Shown here piece after piece: positions 22,099-34,076 of a stretch of 64,000 nucleotides of DNA (position 1 is its first letter; every line of letters begins with the position of its first letter). Made by a program: the position numbers and the translations under genes. The DNA comes from Ophiura sarsii (taxonomy: Eukaryota; Echinodermata; Ophiuroidea; Amphilepidida; Ophiuridae). The notes beneath the pieces are model-generated. The model worked only from the letters and a program-made list of their open reading frames with translations, searched no databases and had not been told where the DNA came from. The stretch is from assembly GCA_035610835.1 (NCBI GenBank), contig CM069447.1, positions 60,209,048-60,273,047 on the forward strand, written 5' to 3'.

Positions 22099-23411
22099 AT
22101 ACAGGGTGTGCATTAATTATACAGGGTGTAACATAAGAAAAACACCTTTTTTTACTAGTTTTGATATACCTAGTGGGTTTTACATTAAAAAAAAGTATAG
22201 TAGTAAGAATGCGGGATATGGGGCTTTCAGTATAAAAAAAAATTAAATCGACCAATCGTCCTCCGTTAAAATATACAGGGTGGTCAAAATCATGTATACA
22301 AAATAATGGAAAACAATGCTTATTGAGACAAAATAAATATTATTTTGAGTTTTGCGGCAGTAACTATGTTTTGAACGATTGCGTTAGATGAAGAAAGACA
22401 ATTAGGCCTATAGCAGAATTTAGTTGACAACAATTTAATTTACAGGGTTATCAAAATGTAGAGTGGGTCAATAATGCACATAACCAACTTGAAGGAAATA
22501 TAATTTAGGCTGATAGCGAACAATATGTTCTCGCTTTTCATTTTATTAAATGTATTCATTTTTGTATTTGAACTAGTTTGACAAATCGGTGAAATAGGGA
22601 CCTGAATATGTGGTATCTTTGGTGTAAGACATTCATAAGTTAGTCTATATTGTTCAGTCAGTTCCAAATTGGCGAAATCTGTTTACAGCAGCGAATGAAT
22701 TAAGAAGAGCGTCGCGTGCACAACGCTAGCATAGCGCGAAATTCCGCAGTGTCATTTACGCGTGACGCTTGCGTATGTAAAAATCGCGCTTATATGCGTT
22801 TTGCGTGCGGATAGATAAAAACCGAATATTTCTCGCCAATTTGGAACTGGTTGAACTATAGTGTCAAGACCCAATTGGTCGTGTGCCTTGAGTTGGGACC
22901 CCTTTGTGTGACATGCTAAAAATGGAAAAATCACATGGATTTTGCTTAAAACATTGTTAGCATTAAAACTATACATAGGAGTAAGGAAAGTATACATTTC
23001 CTGAAAGCATACAAATTTCCAAATCTCACAATGACAATATCAAGGTAATTATACAGGGTGGGTAGATAATATATAGGGTGCACACATCAAGAAATGCACT
23101 AAAAATACAACATTTTCACTGGTCATTTACATACCTTGAAGATAAAATTATAATGTATTACGCTGCATAATTCAAACGTATACACTAGTATTACAAAGAA
23201 AAATATTGTCACCTTTGTCTTTAGTTGTAAAGGATACCTTATACAGGGTGGTCAAAATTTGTAACAATATAAGTCTGTAAAAACGTATTTCTGAAATAAA
23301 GTTAACCGTTATCATAATTTAGTGTCATAATAAATTTTAAATTGACTTTTTGTAATAATATTGCACCAAACACAAACATATGACCAATAATTACCATATT
23401 ATACAGGGTGT
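22099..23411 (+). repeat. ACAGGGTG motif cluster, duplicated
   Basis: ATACAGGGTG or close variants occur at 22101, 22121, 22275, 22442, 23053, 23073, 23243 and 23403. The first four and last four have matching spacing (20, 154-170, 160-167) and matching neighbours (GGTGGTCAAAAT at the third position, a GTAACA phrase in others), so the segment is present twice about 960 bases apart. A further copy lies at 28864. Similar motifs mark the ends of some TA-target transposons. No coding sequence is supported. Confidence 0.6.
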
Positions 23412-24663
23412 AACAAGCGAAATGCACATGTACGATCCTACGAGGGTCATTCAATAAGTTCTACCTCCTCACTCATAACATCGCTAATATGAATGTCAGC
23501 CTCATGACATTTGTCATGATTATAGCGCTGAATCATAGCTACACATTTATAGTAAATGCTAATTGATACCTATTTCACTTTTGTCATGATGCAATCAAAG
23601 CCAGAGAGAGATTTTGGAATACGGACACGGAAAATTACCCAAAAGTAAATACATGTTTTTTCGTTTTCTCTCCGTATTGTATGATTAGGTATAACCGCCT
23701 GATTTAAATACTGAAAATAGAAAGAAAATGGATGATTTCTGAATATAATGCTATACTATCATGTATAAATCAGATTGTTGGCAATATTAAAATTTGTAGC
23801 TTGCAAGTAGTATAATATCAACTCGAATGTATTGACACGCATTTAGCATACTGGAATACTGATATTCAGTCAAATGTTCGTTGTTACAAGTCAAGCCAGT
23901 GATGCCTCGAATGTTAAATCTTAACATGATAGTAAATGTATCAGTTTTCAGTATATACATCAGTGATATATCTTCGAGAGACTTGAAATATATCCATTTA
24001 GTCCTGTCTAATGAAAATCTCTTAGTTTCTATGAAAAGCAAATATGACTTTTGCAGTGGTTCTCTAGGGTAGGGTTAAAATTGGTGGTTGTCCTGGTCTG
24101 ATTCTGGCTAATTAGAGGGAATTCTCCGCCAATAAACCAGTCACCAGTATTGTTTAAAGGAGACAGGAAAAGGAATTGTGAAAATCAATGTTTTTCATAT
24201 CAAAATGCAGCTCTGGTCCTACCGAATTCAATAATGAATATAAAACCCGCGAGTTCCTAGCGGTTTGTACACAGAAATGGCAACTCTGTGTTCGACATGG
24301 AACATACTTGTTATGAAATCGCGGACTTAGCAACACGTTATAGTGCCATAAATGACGTCAATCATGGCACTATTTTTGGTAAGTGGCAGTGTTGCCAGTC
24401 AATAATTTGAACCGGAAGTTAACTGTCAAATACCTGACAACGCGAAACACATTTCGCACGAAATATTGTAAGCTTTTAAAAAACTAAAATAATAAACTTC
24501 CGAAGCCTATTTTGCAGAGGTTTATTATGGCAGGACGTTTTTATACCCCGAGAAGCTTGGCTATCGTTTATGGCCCGATTGAGAGGCTATCCACCAGGTA
24601 AAGGTAAGTCTCAATAAATTAATTATATTGTGAGATAGGCTTTTACGACGGGTATTCATAATA

Positions 24664-24758
24664 TAAGTTAAAAGTTTAACGGGTTCGCCGTCGGACGAGT
24701 TTTAATCTGTGACAGATTAAAACTCGTCCGACGGCGAACCCGTTAAACTTTTAACTTA
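24664..24758. repeat. 95-bp perfect palindrome
   Basis: 47-base arms (24664-24710 and 24712-24758) are exact reverse complements around a single G at 24711. The arms start TAAGTTAAAAGTTTAACGGG and contain CGCCGTCGGACGAG. Perfect arms with a one-base centre would extrude as a cruciform or fold as a tight RNA hairpin. No target duplication or coding content is evident. Confidence 0.95.
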
Positions 24759-24997
24759 AAATTAATTATAGTTCGTCCACCGTGAAATTGAAATGAAACT
24801 GCTTTAAGTTTTAGGCCTAGGGCTAGGCCTATGTCCAATATATTTATAATTGTGATATGAGCCTTCATTTTATTTATTTATTAACTAACTATTATAACTA
24901 GCCTTGGGCCTTATATTTTTAGTGACTAGTCAGTGGCCGTAACATCGACATGGGCCTACTTGCTCAGCAAATAACGGCATTTTAAATGGATGTTTTT

Positions 24998-26860
24998 CAT
25001 CATCATCATCATCTTCCTATACTGTGCAGAAACCTCTGTAAAAGAGTATAGTCGCACATGTGTTGAGGTGCATTCAGGTTTGGAGTAGACATAAAACTCC
25101 ACAGGTATAAAAATAGTATATATACAAGTTAAAAAAATTGTTGTGGGGCGATGACTAGGTAAAAGACTGGACGTCGCAGACCCGGGTCTTGAAGACGTCT
25201 AGTGATGGAGAGTCCACGACTTGCTGGGGTAGTAGATTCCACAGAGGGATGGTGTCAGGAAAATACGAGCCTTTCATCAAGTAGGTGCGGGTGGTAGGAA
25301 TGGTGAATTTCTTGTTGTGGCCTCTTGACATTCTGTTGACTGGGGCGAGTTGATCATCAGGGATGTCTATGAGCTTGTTGGTAATACGGTACATCATGGT
25401 AACTTTGGCGACTGCTCTTCGATGTTGGAGAGAGTTCCATCCTAGGTCATTGAGCATGTTGGTGACACTAGTATTTTCACGTGAGTAATTGTTCATGACA
25501 AACCGTGCTGCACTACGCTGGGTGGTTTCAACTTTGGCGATGCCTTTCTGGGTAGATGGAGACCATACACAACTGGCATACTCTGTGATTGGACGCACAC
25601 ATGTGTTGTAACATCGGGTTTTGACTTCACGTGGGCAGGTGCCAAGGTTGCGACGGAGGAAGCCAATGGCTCTCTTACCTTTCTTGGTGATGTTATCTAT
25701 GTGTTTGTCCCAGTATAGGTTGTTTGTTAGTTCAACTCCCAGGTATTTGGCTGACGAAACCACTTCAAGTGGGTGGCCATGGATAGAATAGGCGAATTTC
25801 ACTGGATTCCGACGCTTGGTGATGTTTAGTACTTGGCATTTCTCAGATGGAATTCCATGAGCCACTGACTTTCCCATTTCTGAAGTGCGTCTAGATCCTG
25901 TTGGAGTTTGATAGCGTCGTCGGTGTTCTTGATCACACGATATACCACGCTGTCGTCCGCAAATAGTCTGACATGGGTGTCGGCAGAAATGCAGTCTGGC
26001 AGGTCATTAATGTAGGCCAGGAATAGAAGTGGGCCTAGTACTGTACCCTGGGGCACTCCAGATGAAACGGGAGATTTCTCTGAAGATTCGCCATCTAGAA
26101 CAATTTTCTGGACTCGACCTTGAAGGAAGTTCCCAATCCAGGTTAGGAGTCTACAATGAATGCCGTAGTGTTCGAGTTTGTGAAGGAGACGAAGGTGAGG
26201 GACCTTGTCGAATGCTTTGGAGAAGTCGAGCAGTATAAGGTTCGTCTGTAAGCCATCATCCAGGTTATGAGCTATGTCTTCGACAGTGATGATCAGTTGA
26301 GATTCACAGGAACGAGCCTTACGGAAACCATGTTGGAAGTCAGTCAAGATCTTACAGAAATCAAAGTGACGCATCACGGAGCTGTGGATGATATGCTCGA
26401 GAAATTTGGAGCAGATGACAGTCAATGAGATAGGCCTGTAGTTGGAGGGTTTGTTCCTGTCCCCCTTCTTGAACATTGGTGTAACTGTGGCCGATTTCCA
26501 GATTTCAGGCAGGTTACCGCTGTCCAATGATGCTTGGTACAAGATGGATAACATAGGACCAAGGCTGTCAGCTAGCTCTTTGATGAGGCGGGCTGGGATG
26601 TTATCTGGGCCGGTTGCTTTGTGAGGGTTGATCTTCTTCAGAAGTTTGATCACGCCATTTGTTGAGACTTCAATTCTGTTGATGCTGGGGAAAGGACTCG
26701 GTCCAAGATCAGGAAGAGTTGAAGGATCTTCATCTTTGTTGAAGACTGAGCAGAATTGCTGATTCAAGATATTAGCTTTGTCCTTGCTTCCTGTGTAGAT
26801 GGCTCCTCTGGGTCCCCGGAGGGGGGCTACTCCATTGTTGTCACAGCGCTTGCTGTAGGC
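24998..26860 (-). mobile_element. 5'-truncated CR1-group LINE
   Basis: A minus-strand non-LTR retrotransposon. The coding part (see the pseudogene entry) is followed by a 3' untranslated region ending in a GATGATGATGATG-type microsatellite tail (CATCATCATCATC on the plus strand, 24998-25013), as is common for CR1/L2-like LINEs. The 5' side breaks off at about 26860, losing the endonuclease and any ORF1, which is the usual result of incomplete reverse transcription. It lies inside the mariner-type element and is therefore younger than it. Confidence 0.85.
25155..26860 (-). pseudogene. LINE reverse transcriptase, one frameshift
   Basis: Reverse transcriptase of a non-LTR retrotransposon, which copies its RNA into DNA at a nicked chromosomal site. 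The first frame (26860 to 25826) carries the fingers/palm motifs in order: NYRPISL, a GFR region, LLDFSKAFDKV with the first catalytic Asp, SSGVPQGTVLGPLLFLAYIN, and the catalytic FADD box near 25952-25963. The second frame (from about 25850 to 25155) continues with YLGVEL, the thumb, and the C-terminal VRPITEYASCVWSPSTQ and RSAARFV blocks typical of CR1/Jockey-group proteins. The two overlap near 25850, where one base appears to be missing; otherwise both frames are open. Upstream coding continues in frame from 26767 to about 26860 before the truncation, so there is no true start. It cannot make a working protein, although the single lesion suggests recent insertion. Confidence 0.9.
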
Positions 26861-26925
26861 CTAAAAAGTAGGCCTAAAATATAGGCCTAAAAAGGTTATA
26901 GGCTTTTATAGGCCTAAAAAGTAAA
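26855..26925. repeat. TAGGCCTAAAA small repeats
   Basis: TAGGCCTAAAA occurs four times within 70 bases, at the 5' break point of the LINE. The AGGCCTA word is frequent over the whole window, so this may be a local expansion of a genome-wide word. Confidence 0.7.
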
Positions 26926-28699
26926 ATAAAAGCAGGTTTGGTTTATTTACATTTTACAACCCGGCGTAGCTTTCATGTACGAAGTTTTAGGGGACTTTTT
27001 AATAAACTGATCTGACCTAAACCTATCCACATGTCAAAGCCGGGCGTTGTATTTGGTCGAATGCGATGTGGTGAGACTTCCGAACTTGAATTAAACTATA
27101 AATGAAAATATATTTTGTTTGTTTACTGTATGCTGTTCAGTGCATGTTTACATATACCATGGTATGCCGTATGTTACGCTTGATTGATTCCTTCTTCTCT
27201 AGGCCAACCAACATATTTGTAAAATACAACTAAACATCTGGGCTTTCTTCATCACTTTATAGTTGGGCCATCATCATGGCCATGGAAGTCCATGGTTAGG
27301 CCTAATTGCCCTCCGTGTGCCGTATGGTTCGTGCGTCACAAACATTGTTTTGCTAATTTCTATTGTGGATATTAACAAACTTTTTAAATTTTAATTTGTA
27401 TTAGTCGTGTATGAATAAGTTTAATACATGCGTATTTGTTGTCCCTCGGATAACATTCATTTGTCTCATTTCTTGAAACAAAACATACACATTTATTGAC
27501 CTACATATATTATAATCATCTTTCCAGGAAATGCTGAATTATGAAGGTGGCAGCATGTGGAGCAGGGGATGACCTCAATGACATGGATTATCGAAGCATT
27601 TTTTGTTTTTCCTCTATATTATTTAAATGTTATATGAGCAGTTTTTCAGAACATATGGGACAGATGCTGTTTTATTTTGAATCTTAAATTAATACCTAAT
27701 TAAATAACTATTTCGAAATTTGATCAAAAATTGCTAAAAATTGATGCGTTTTCAATCACAATTCTGATATTCGTGATTTATACACGCATATATTTGTATC
27801 ATATTAAAGCTTACATCCTCATCTTTCATTTGGCACCAGTCATGATGAAATAACATGTTTAAAAATAGAAATATCCTGAAAAACAATATTGTGGTGAAAA
27901 ACGGGTTAAAATTACAGTTTTTGGGCAAAATTTCACACTAAATCAAGATATAGAATTTGCCAACACCCCACATCCTGTGCAGTGCCATACATATTTATGA
28001 TTCCACACGGTTGGAATTCCTCTAACAAAAAATGCCGTTGAGATTTTTTCTGAGCATATTTTTTAATGCTGGCAGGCTGTCTGTAACTTCTATCCTCTCT
28101 GTAAGGAATCCCCACTTGTCTCACACAAACATCCGCCATTATTATTTGGCGTAGTTTTTGTGAAACCGCGCGAGTTGCTTGACAGTTGGGCGCAATCACA
28201 CACTCGATGCGCCCAAAATACGTGATCAAAATAAAAAGATTCTTCGAAAATGCTTGGAATAACACGCCCAAAATTCGACTTAAGTCGAAATACGAAGCCC
28301 AAAACTTTTGTTAGCGTAAATGAAATAACAAATATGACATTTTAATACCAAAACCAGCAATTTCAAAATTCCTTTTCGTGGGACCTTTAAAGTCTGTTCA
28401 TAAACTATTTGTAACTTAGAACGATTGTAATTGACCGATAGGTACATTTTCCCCCTTAGAATTGGCCAAATGAATAGCACTTAGGAGACATTTTGCTGTT
28501 TTTTACCCGTTTCCGTCGCACTAAATGGAAGGTATTTTTTTTACTGCATATCCAGAAAAGTATAATGAGTATTCAGACTAATTTACTATGATTTTGTAGC
28601 TGAGATTCAAAGCTTCAATTGTGGAATATTGCATACGACTGGCTTGTATAATAGCAAAGTTATGAGGTAGGAGGTAGAACTTATTGAATGACCCTCGTA

Positions 28700-30628
28700 T
28701 GATCGAGTCCTCAATCCATGCGTTTCTTCACTTTTTGATTTTGATTTCGATGAAAGCAATGATAATGAAATGAAATAAAACACACATGAAATGATCATGT
28801 TACAATTAGAAATGTTGCCTGGATATACATATACTAAATTTAATATGGCCAATAACATCATATACAGGGTGTAACAAAATAAGGCACATGCGATCTAACG
28901 GAGCGCTTATTTTTAAAAAACAATCTATTTTCTTCAGTTTACTGCCAAGCATAAAAATGTTTGAGCATGGGTAAAATAAATTATTATTCGGTAATTGTGC
29001 AAAATGCAATGTAAGTACTTTTGTCCGACAATGATCAACAGACTATTAACAACGACACCGATAGACTTAAGCCCCCACCCCTTCCCACATCTCGCTACGC
29101 GCCGTAACTCTTTCAAAATTGATAAAGATGTCACAAATTCCGGACAAATTTCAAGATTGCGCGCATGCAATACACACCGTATAGTATCGATTGGGACGTT
29201 AAAGCACGAGATGTACACGCGGGCTTTTTAAACTCACTCGGCATGCATGCAGTAGAGCGTGCATACCTTGTAAATTTGTAAGCTCTCATTTGTATGGTTA
29301 TAGCAAAGTAAACATACCACACGTACAGAATGTAAAAAGAGACTTGTTTATACTGTTTCACTCCATGAAGTGGTTGAACTAATTAATATAAATAAATAAA
29401 TAAATCGGTATACTACTAATCGGTACACAACAGCCAATCTCTCTGACAATATATCTAGCATGTATCGTCAATGAGTGATGTGAATGAAGTATTTCATTGC
29501 GTGTCTGTGAGATGAGCTTCTCATATTCTGCGATTCCTCCTCCTCCTCCCCAACACTCCTGTTTACTCCTCACAGCCCGATCTCTCTGACATTCCACCTA
29601 GCATGTATATTGATAATCAATAACAGCATCGGGGTCGGAGTTACATTTGTAACGATTCAAGCAAAATATTCAAAAGGACATAACACTGTATTTTTTAAAA
29701 CCTTTTTTTTTAAAACTCTTTATTCAATGACACATAATATAATTATATAATAACATCAATATTTACAAAATAATATTAATAATAGTATGTACAATGTGAC
29801 AATCGAATAAAAACACTGAGTTATAATATTTAAGATTATATATATGTCAAATGTCATACATACATTTAATATCACGACATAATTGATATACATGTGCATG
29901 ACATGGTTATTACAGTGAAATCAGTCTACGAAGACAAAGTTCTTTTTCAAATAGGAATACAATATTTGGGTGGTTGCCATATCTAAACGTGCTTATGCAC
30001 AGTTTCTTTCCAAACGGCGATGATGTGGTTAATACATTTTAAATCATTATCAGATTATGGTCATAAATGTTATTGTGATAGTTGACTTTAACAATTTCAG
30101 TGGTTAGTACAAAACATGTAGACAATTTACGCGGAATGACTTGACTAGCGTAATAAAGTTTTCTAGAGTTTATCGATCGAAAACTCCTTTGTTGACCGGA
30201 AGTGAGATATGGGGTTGGTTGGCGTCATAGTTACCCCTTTCATCCAATCAGAGTTGATGTGCATTCGACCGCCCCTTTTGGTTTACGATCGCTCGGCCTC
30301 CCTTGGTCATTAGCTTTTTGGCACCATCCGAACAGGTTCTAAATTCTGAAAACCCGCCCTCCTCCCATATGTTTGGGATGTTTATATTTTGAAAAGTTTC
30401 CTTTAAAAAAAAAAATATATATATAACAAAAAGAATACAAAGGATAAGTATAAAAAATGTTGTAAACAAAATCACTATCATCCAGGTCAGCTTGACTTTT
30501 CAGGGTAAAACAACCATTGATTTGTTTAGCCTGTTGCATTAATCTGTTTCAGTCAGTACAAATGTGCAGTCCATTTACACCACACATCGTCGGTGTTCAA
30601 TTTTTCATTGGCGGCCAACATGTCTTTC
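28700..30628. other. Non-coding stretch
   Basis: No gene supported. It contains one ACAGGGTG motif (28864) whose following sequence resembles that at 23403, an AAATAAATAAATAAAT tract (about 29389-29404), and a poly-T/poly-A region near 29693-29715. Short open frames have no signatures. Confidence 0.4.
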
Positions 30629-30810
30629 AGGCTGAGCTCTGGGGGTGTAAATGTACCCATCGGGTCGTAAATCCTTTTCCCATCTAGCCATTTATTTTAA
30701 CAGCTATGTTTTTTAATTTTTTAGGCTGAGATCTGGGGTGTAAATGTACCTATCGGGTCGTAAATCCTTTTCCCATCTAGCCATTTATTTTAACAGCTAT
30801 GTTTTTATAA
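30629..30810 (+). repeat. 94-bp tandem duplication
   Basis: AGGCTGAGnTCTGGGG and the following GGGTCGTAAATCCTTTTCCC are repeated from 30629 and 30723, with one or two substitutions and small length changes in T runs. Confidence 0.85.
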
Positions 30811-31090
30811 TTTTTAATTTTTTAATTTTTTTATCCCTTCTTTATTATGAAATGGCCGAAGTATCGGGGGTTGTATCTTACCGGATATGTAAAGCCTGTA
30901 TCTGACCGGTCTTTATTTATTTTTGTTTTTGGAAGACATGTTTTTTTTTAAGAGAGGACAAGTAGGATGCTTGCATACTGTACAGTCATTTTTCTAATAA
31001 CCGATTTATTTTCTGGTCCTCTCTCCGCCCAGCTGTCAATAGGTGGGGGCGACTCTCTAGAAGTCGGTAAATACCTGAGGCCTTTCAGCT

Positions 31091-31232
31091 GTTAGATTGA
31101 TCAATAGGGGAGGTGTGCCATATAGTGGTTGTAATTGATCCCTTTGCCCCTCAATCTATAGTGTAAACATTTTTAAACTTTTGTTAGATTGATCAATAGG
31201 GGAGGTGTGCCATATAGTGGTTGTAATTGAAT
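31091..31232 (+). repeat. Direct duplication, 92-bp offset
   Basis: GTTAGATTGATCAATAGGGG and the next 28 bases occur at 31091 and 31183 without visible change, separated by about 43 unrelated bases. Confidence 0.85.
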
Positions 31233-31319
31233 GCTTCCCGGAAGTTCCCGTCATTACCCCCAGCTATATCCTATGGTTTATACTTTTAAGGAACCACAGT
31301 ATTTCTTTCCACCTCGTGA

Positions 31320-33770
31320 TCCCTCCCTTCATTAGACCCCCTCGCCCCAGCCCGCTTCCCCCAGCCGTCCTCCGCCCCAGACCCACCGCCACCCGCCCTA
31401 CCGTCCCCGTCTCCGCCCCCGCCCTATCTCAACCCCAAAATCAAAACCGCAACTCCCGTGACGCAGCGTATTTCTCCAATATTTGCCCGCCCGCCTTTGT
31501 AGGAGTGCGTGGGTGTAGTGCGTGGATGTAGTGCGTGCGCGTTTATTTTGCATGGCGCACTGCGACGCGTTTTGTGTTACGCAGGCCGACTGCATGGTTA
31601 CAGCGTACGCAGTGAAAAACAAACATGGCCCGTGCAAATAGTCTCAAAAGCCGGGCTGAAAAGGCCCTGGATTTCCCAGTTTTGCTCATATCTCGGTCAT
31701 GTCGGTCAATTCTGTACGGTTTTCAGCCATTTATAGCTTATAACACTCACATTATAATCATCTTTTTTCAGTGCAACGTTGACGGCGTTTAGACCTAAAA
31801 TGAGGGAGCCTTTTATGGATACATACATACATACATACATACACCCCTACATACAACATAAGACAAATTATAGTAAGACTAGCGGGACGCCCGTCCTACG
31901 GACGGGCTCTCTCGCTAGGGAGTAGGGCCTACCAGATAGAACACCTACAGGCTACAAATGAAACAACACAAAATGTTGAAAACCTATAACGAAACACATA
32001 GGAATAGAACAATATTTAATATTTTTGTTTTAATTCAAAGACCCCCCGCCCGCCCACGCCCGTGGCATATTTTAACTCCAAGGCCTAAACCTTAACCATC
32101 TCCCGTACCCCAACCGTCACCATCCCGCCCCCAAACGCCCGCCCGCCCCCGCCCGTGGCATATCCGTTACGCAATTTAGCATCACATTTCTTCATTAACT
32201 CCCTGCCTCCCAAACCACATTATATCATTACACACAACCACCATTCGTCACCGCCCCGCCCGCCATGTGGCATATCTCAACGCCAAGGCCTCACTTTAAC
32301 CATCTCCCGTAGCGCGGCGTATTTCTCCAATATTTGTCCACCCGCGTGTCACATACAGTATCAAATCCCACATCTGACACCATGTTATGTAATTTAGATT
32401 CACCATATCATGTTTTGTTTTATCAGAAACCACATTATTTCGTTACCTTATGACCCGCTGCCGCCCCCCACCCCCAACCCCCGCCCGCCCGCCCAGCCGT
32501 CCCCGCCTGCTCCCGTCTCCGCCCCCGCGCCGCGGCGTATCTCAACCCCAAGGCCTAAACCATAACCAACCCCGTGTGACGCAGCGTATTTCTCCAAGTG
32601 CCCGCCCGCGTGTGTAGGGGTGCGTGGGTGTTAGTGCGTGGGCGCGTTTATTCTGCATGGCGCACTGCGACGCGTTATGTGCTACGCGCGCCGACTGCAT
32701 GGTTACAGTGTACGCATGAGAAAAACAAACCGTGGCCCGTAGTCTCAAAAGCCGGGCTGAAAAGGCTTTGGATTTCCCGCTTTTTGCTCATATCTCGGTC
32801 AATTCTGTACGGTTTTCAGCCATTTATAGCTTATAATACTCACATTATAATCATCTTTTATCAGTGCAACGTTCACGGCGTTTAGTTACAAACTGAGAGA
32901 GCCTTTTGTGGATACATACATACATACATACATACATACATACATACACCATACGGCAAATTATAGTATGACTAGCGGAACGCCCGTCCTTCGGAAGGGC
33001 TCTCCCGCTAGGGGGTAGGGCCTACCAGATAGAACACCTACATAATGAAACAACTTATGTTGTATAATTTATAACAAAACACATAGGAATAGAACAATAT
33101 CTAAAATATTTTTGTTTTAAATCAAAAGGTTTTGTAGTAGGATTAATTCAAAAAATTTCAAATTTCAATTAAAAAAATTAAAAAAGACCCCCCGCCCGCA
33201 CACGCCCGTGGCATATTTCAACTCCAAGGCCTAAACCTTAACCATCTTTCGTACCCCACCCGTCACTCCCCGCCCCGCCCCGTGGCATATCCGTTACGCA
33301 ATTTAGCATCACATTACTTCATTAACCCCCTGTCTCCCAAACCACATTACATCATTACACATAACCCCCATTCGTCACCGCCACCGCCCGCCCCGCCCCA
33401 CCCCGTGGCATATCTCAACCCCAAGGCCCAAGTTCCACGCCCCGTGGCTTATCTCAACGCCAATAAGGCCTAAACCATCTCCCGTAGCGCGGCGTATTTC
33501 TCCAATATTCGTCCGCCCGCGTGTCACATACAGTATCAAATCCCACATCTGACACCATCGTTACGCAATTTAATAATACATTTCTTTATTAACCCCATCC
33601 CAAACCACATAACCCTAACATAACCTAGGCCCTAAGGGGATCATTACACACAACCTCTAACCGTCACCGCCCCCGCCCCCGCCTCGTGGCTTATGCGGCC
33701 AAGGCCTAAACCGTAACCAACTCCCGTGGCGCAGCGATTTCTCCAATATTGCCCGCCCGCGTGTGTAGGG
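31320..33770 (+). repeat. GC-rich ~1.1-kb direct repeats
   Basis: Two long units (about 31440-32560 and 32561-33713) and a broken third (33714-33770) share the same order of blocks. The blocks are GTGACGCAGCGTATTTCTCC, a TGCGTGGGTG-rich tract, CATGGCGCACTGCGACGCGT (31551, 32657), dispersed repeat R2, a (CATA)n microsatellite (about 31819-31846 and 32913-32946), a CTAGCGG hairpin (31879-31918, 32972-33011), and CCCGCCC-rich DNA with CCCGTGGCATAT. Shared GTATCAAATCCCACATCTGA lies at 32356 and 33534. C-rich open frames here are compositional by-products. The third copy stops inside the GTGTGTAGGGGTG phrase, where the CCP-exon array begins. Confidence 0.75.
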
Positions 33771-34076
33771 GTGTGTGTGTGCTATCAATGTTGACTGTTA
33801 TATAAACATTGAGTTATTCTATGGAAATTTGTGCGACATGTTTGTGAAAGTCACCCGTTTTTAGAGGTTTATGAAGACAGCATTGACTAATTAAGTAATT
33901 TGAATTAAAATATTGTAACCTATAATACTAATTGTGAAACATTCAGATCGTTGTTACAGCCGCTGTAACAGTTCAATGGCTATTTAGTATTGAATAAATG
34001 TATGACATCGGTATAAAAAGAACATACTACTGCTTTACTGCTAAGTAAATTGGGTGAACCTGCAGGTCCCACACCA

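Larger units (their letters stand above)
23441..28697. mobile_element. Mariner-type 5.26-kb composite element
   Basis: The left end CGAGGGTCATTCAATAAGTT and the right end (same sequence on the other strand) are identical for 29 bases and remain similar for over 100 (for example AATCATAGCTAC left, AATCTCAGCTAC right). TA flanks both sides (23439-23440, 28698-28699). CGAGGGTCATTCA-type termini and a TA duplication are typical of Tc1/mariner elements. At 5.26 kb it is far longer than a standard mariner (about 1.3 kb). Part of the excess is a nested LINE (24998-26860) and a palindrome (24664-24758). I could not recognise a transposase in the remainder; short open frames at 27933-28302 lack a known signature. 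Confidence 0.7.

Noticed and set aside
25826..26767. Host gene encoding a reverse transcriptase such as telomerase
   Set aside because: Motif wording and the C-terminal domain match non-LTR retrotransposons, and the copy is 5'-truncated with a microsatellite tail.
27933..28302. Overlapping minus-strand open frames as a mariner transposase
   Set aside because: Neither the helix-turn-helix nor the DD(E/D) motif spacing is recognisable in them.
31205..31531. 108-codon proline-rich open frame
   Set aside because: It follows the C-rich direct repeats and its composition is a by-product of them; the second repeat copy does not keep it.
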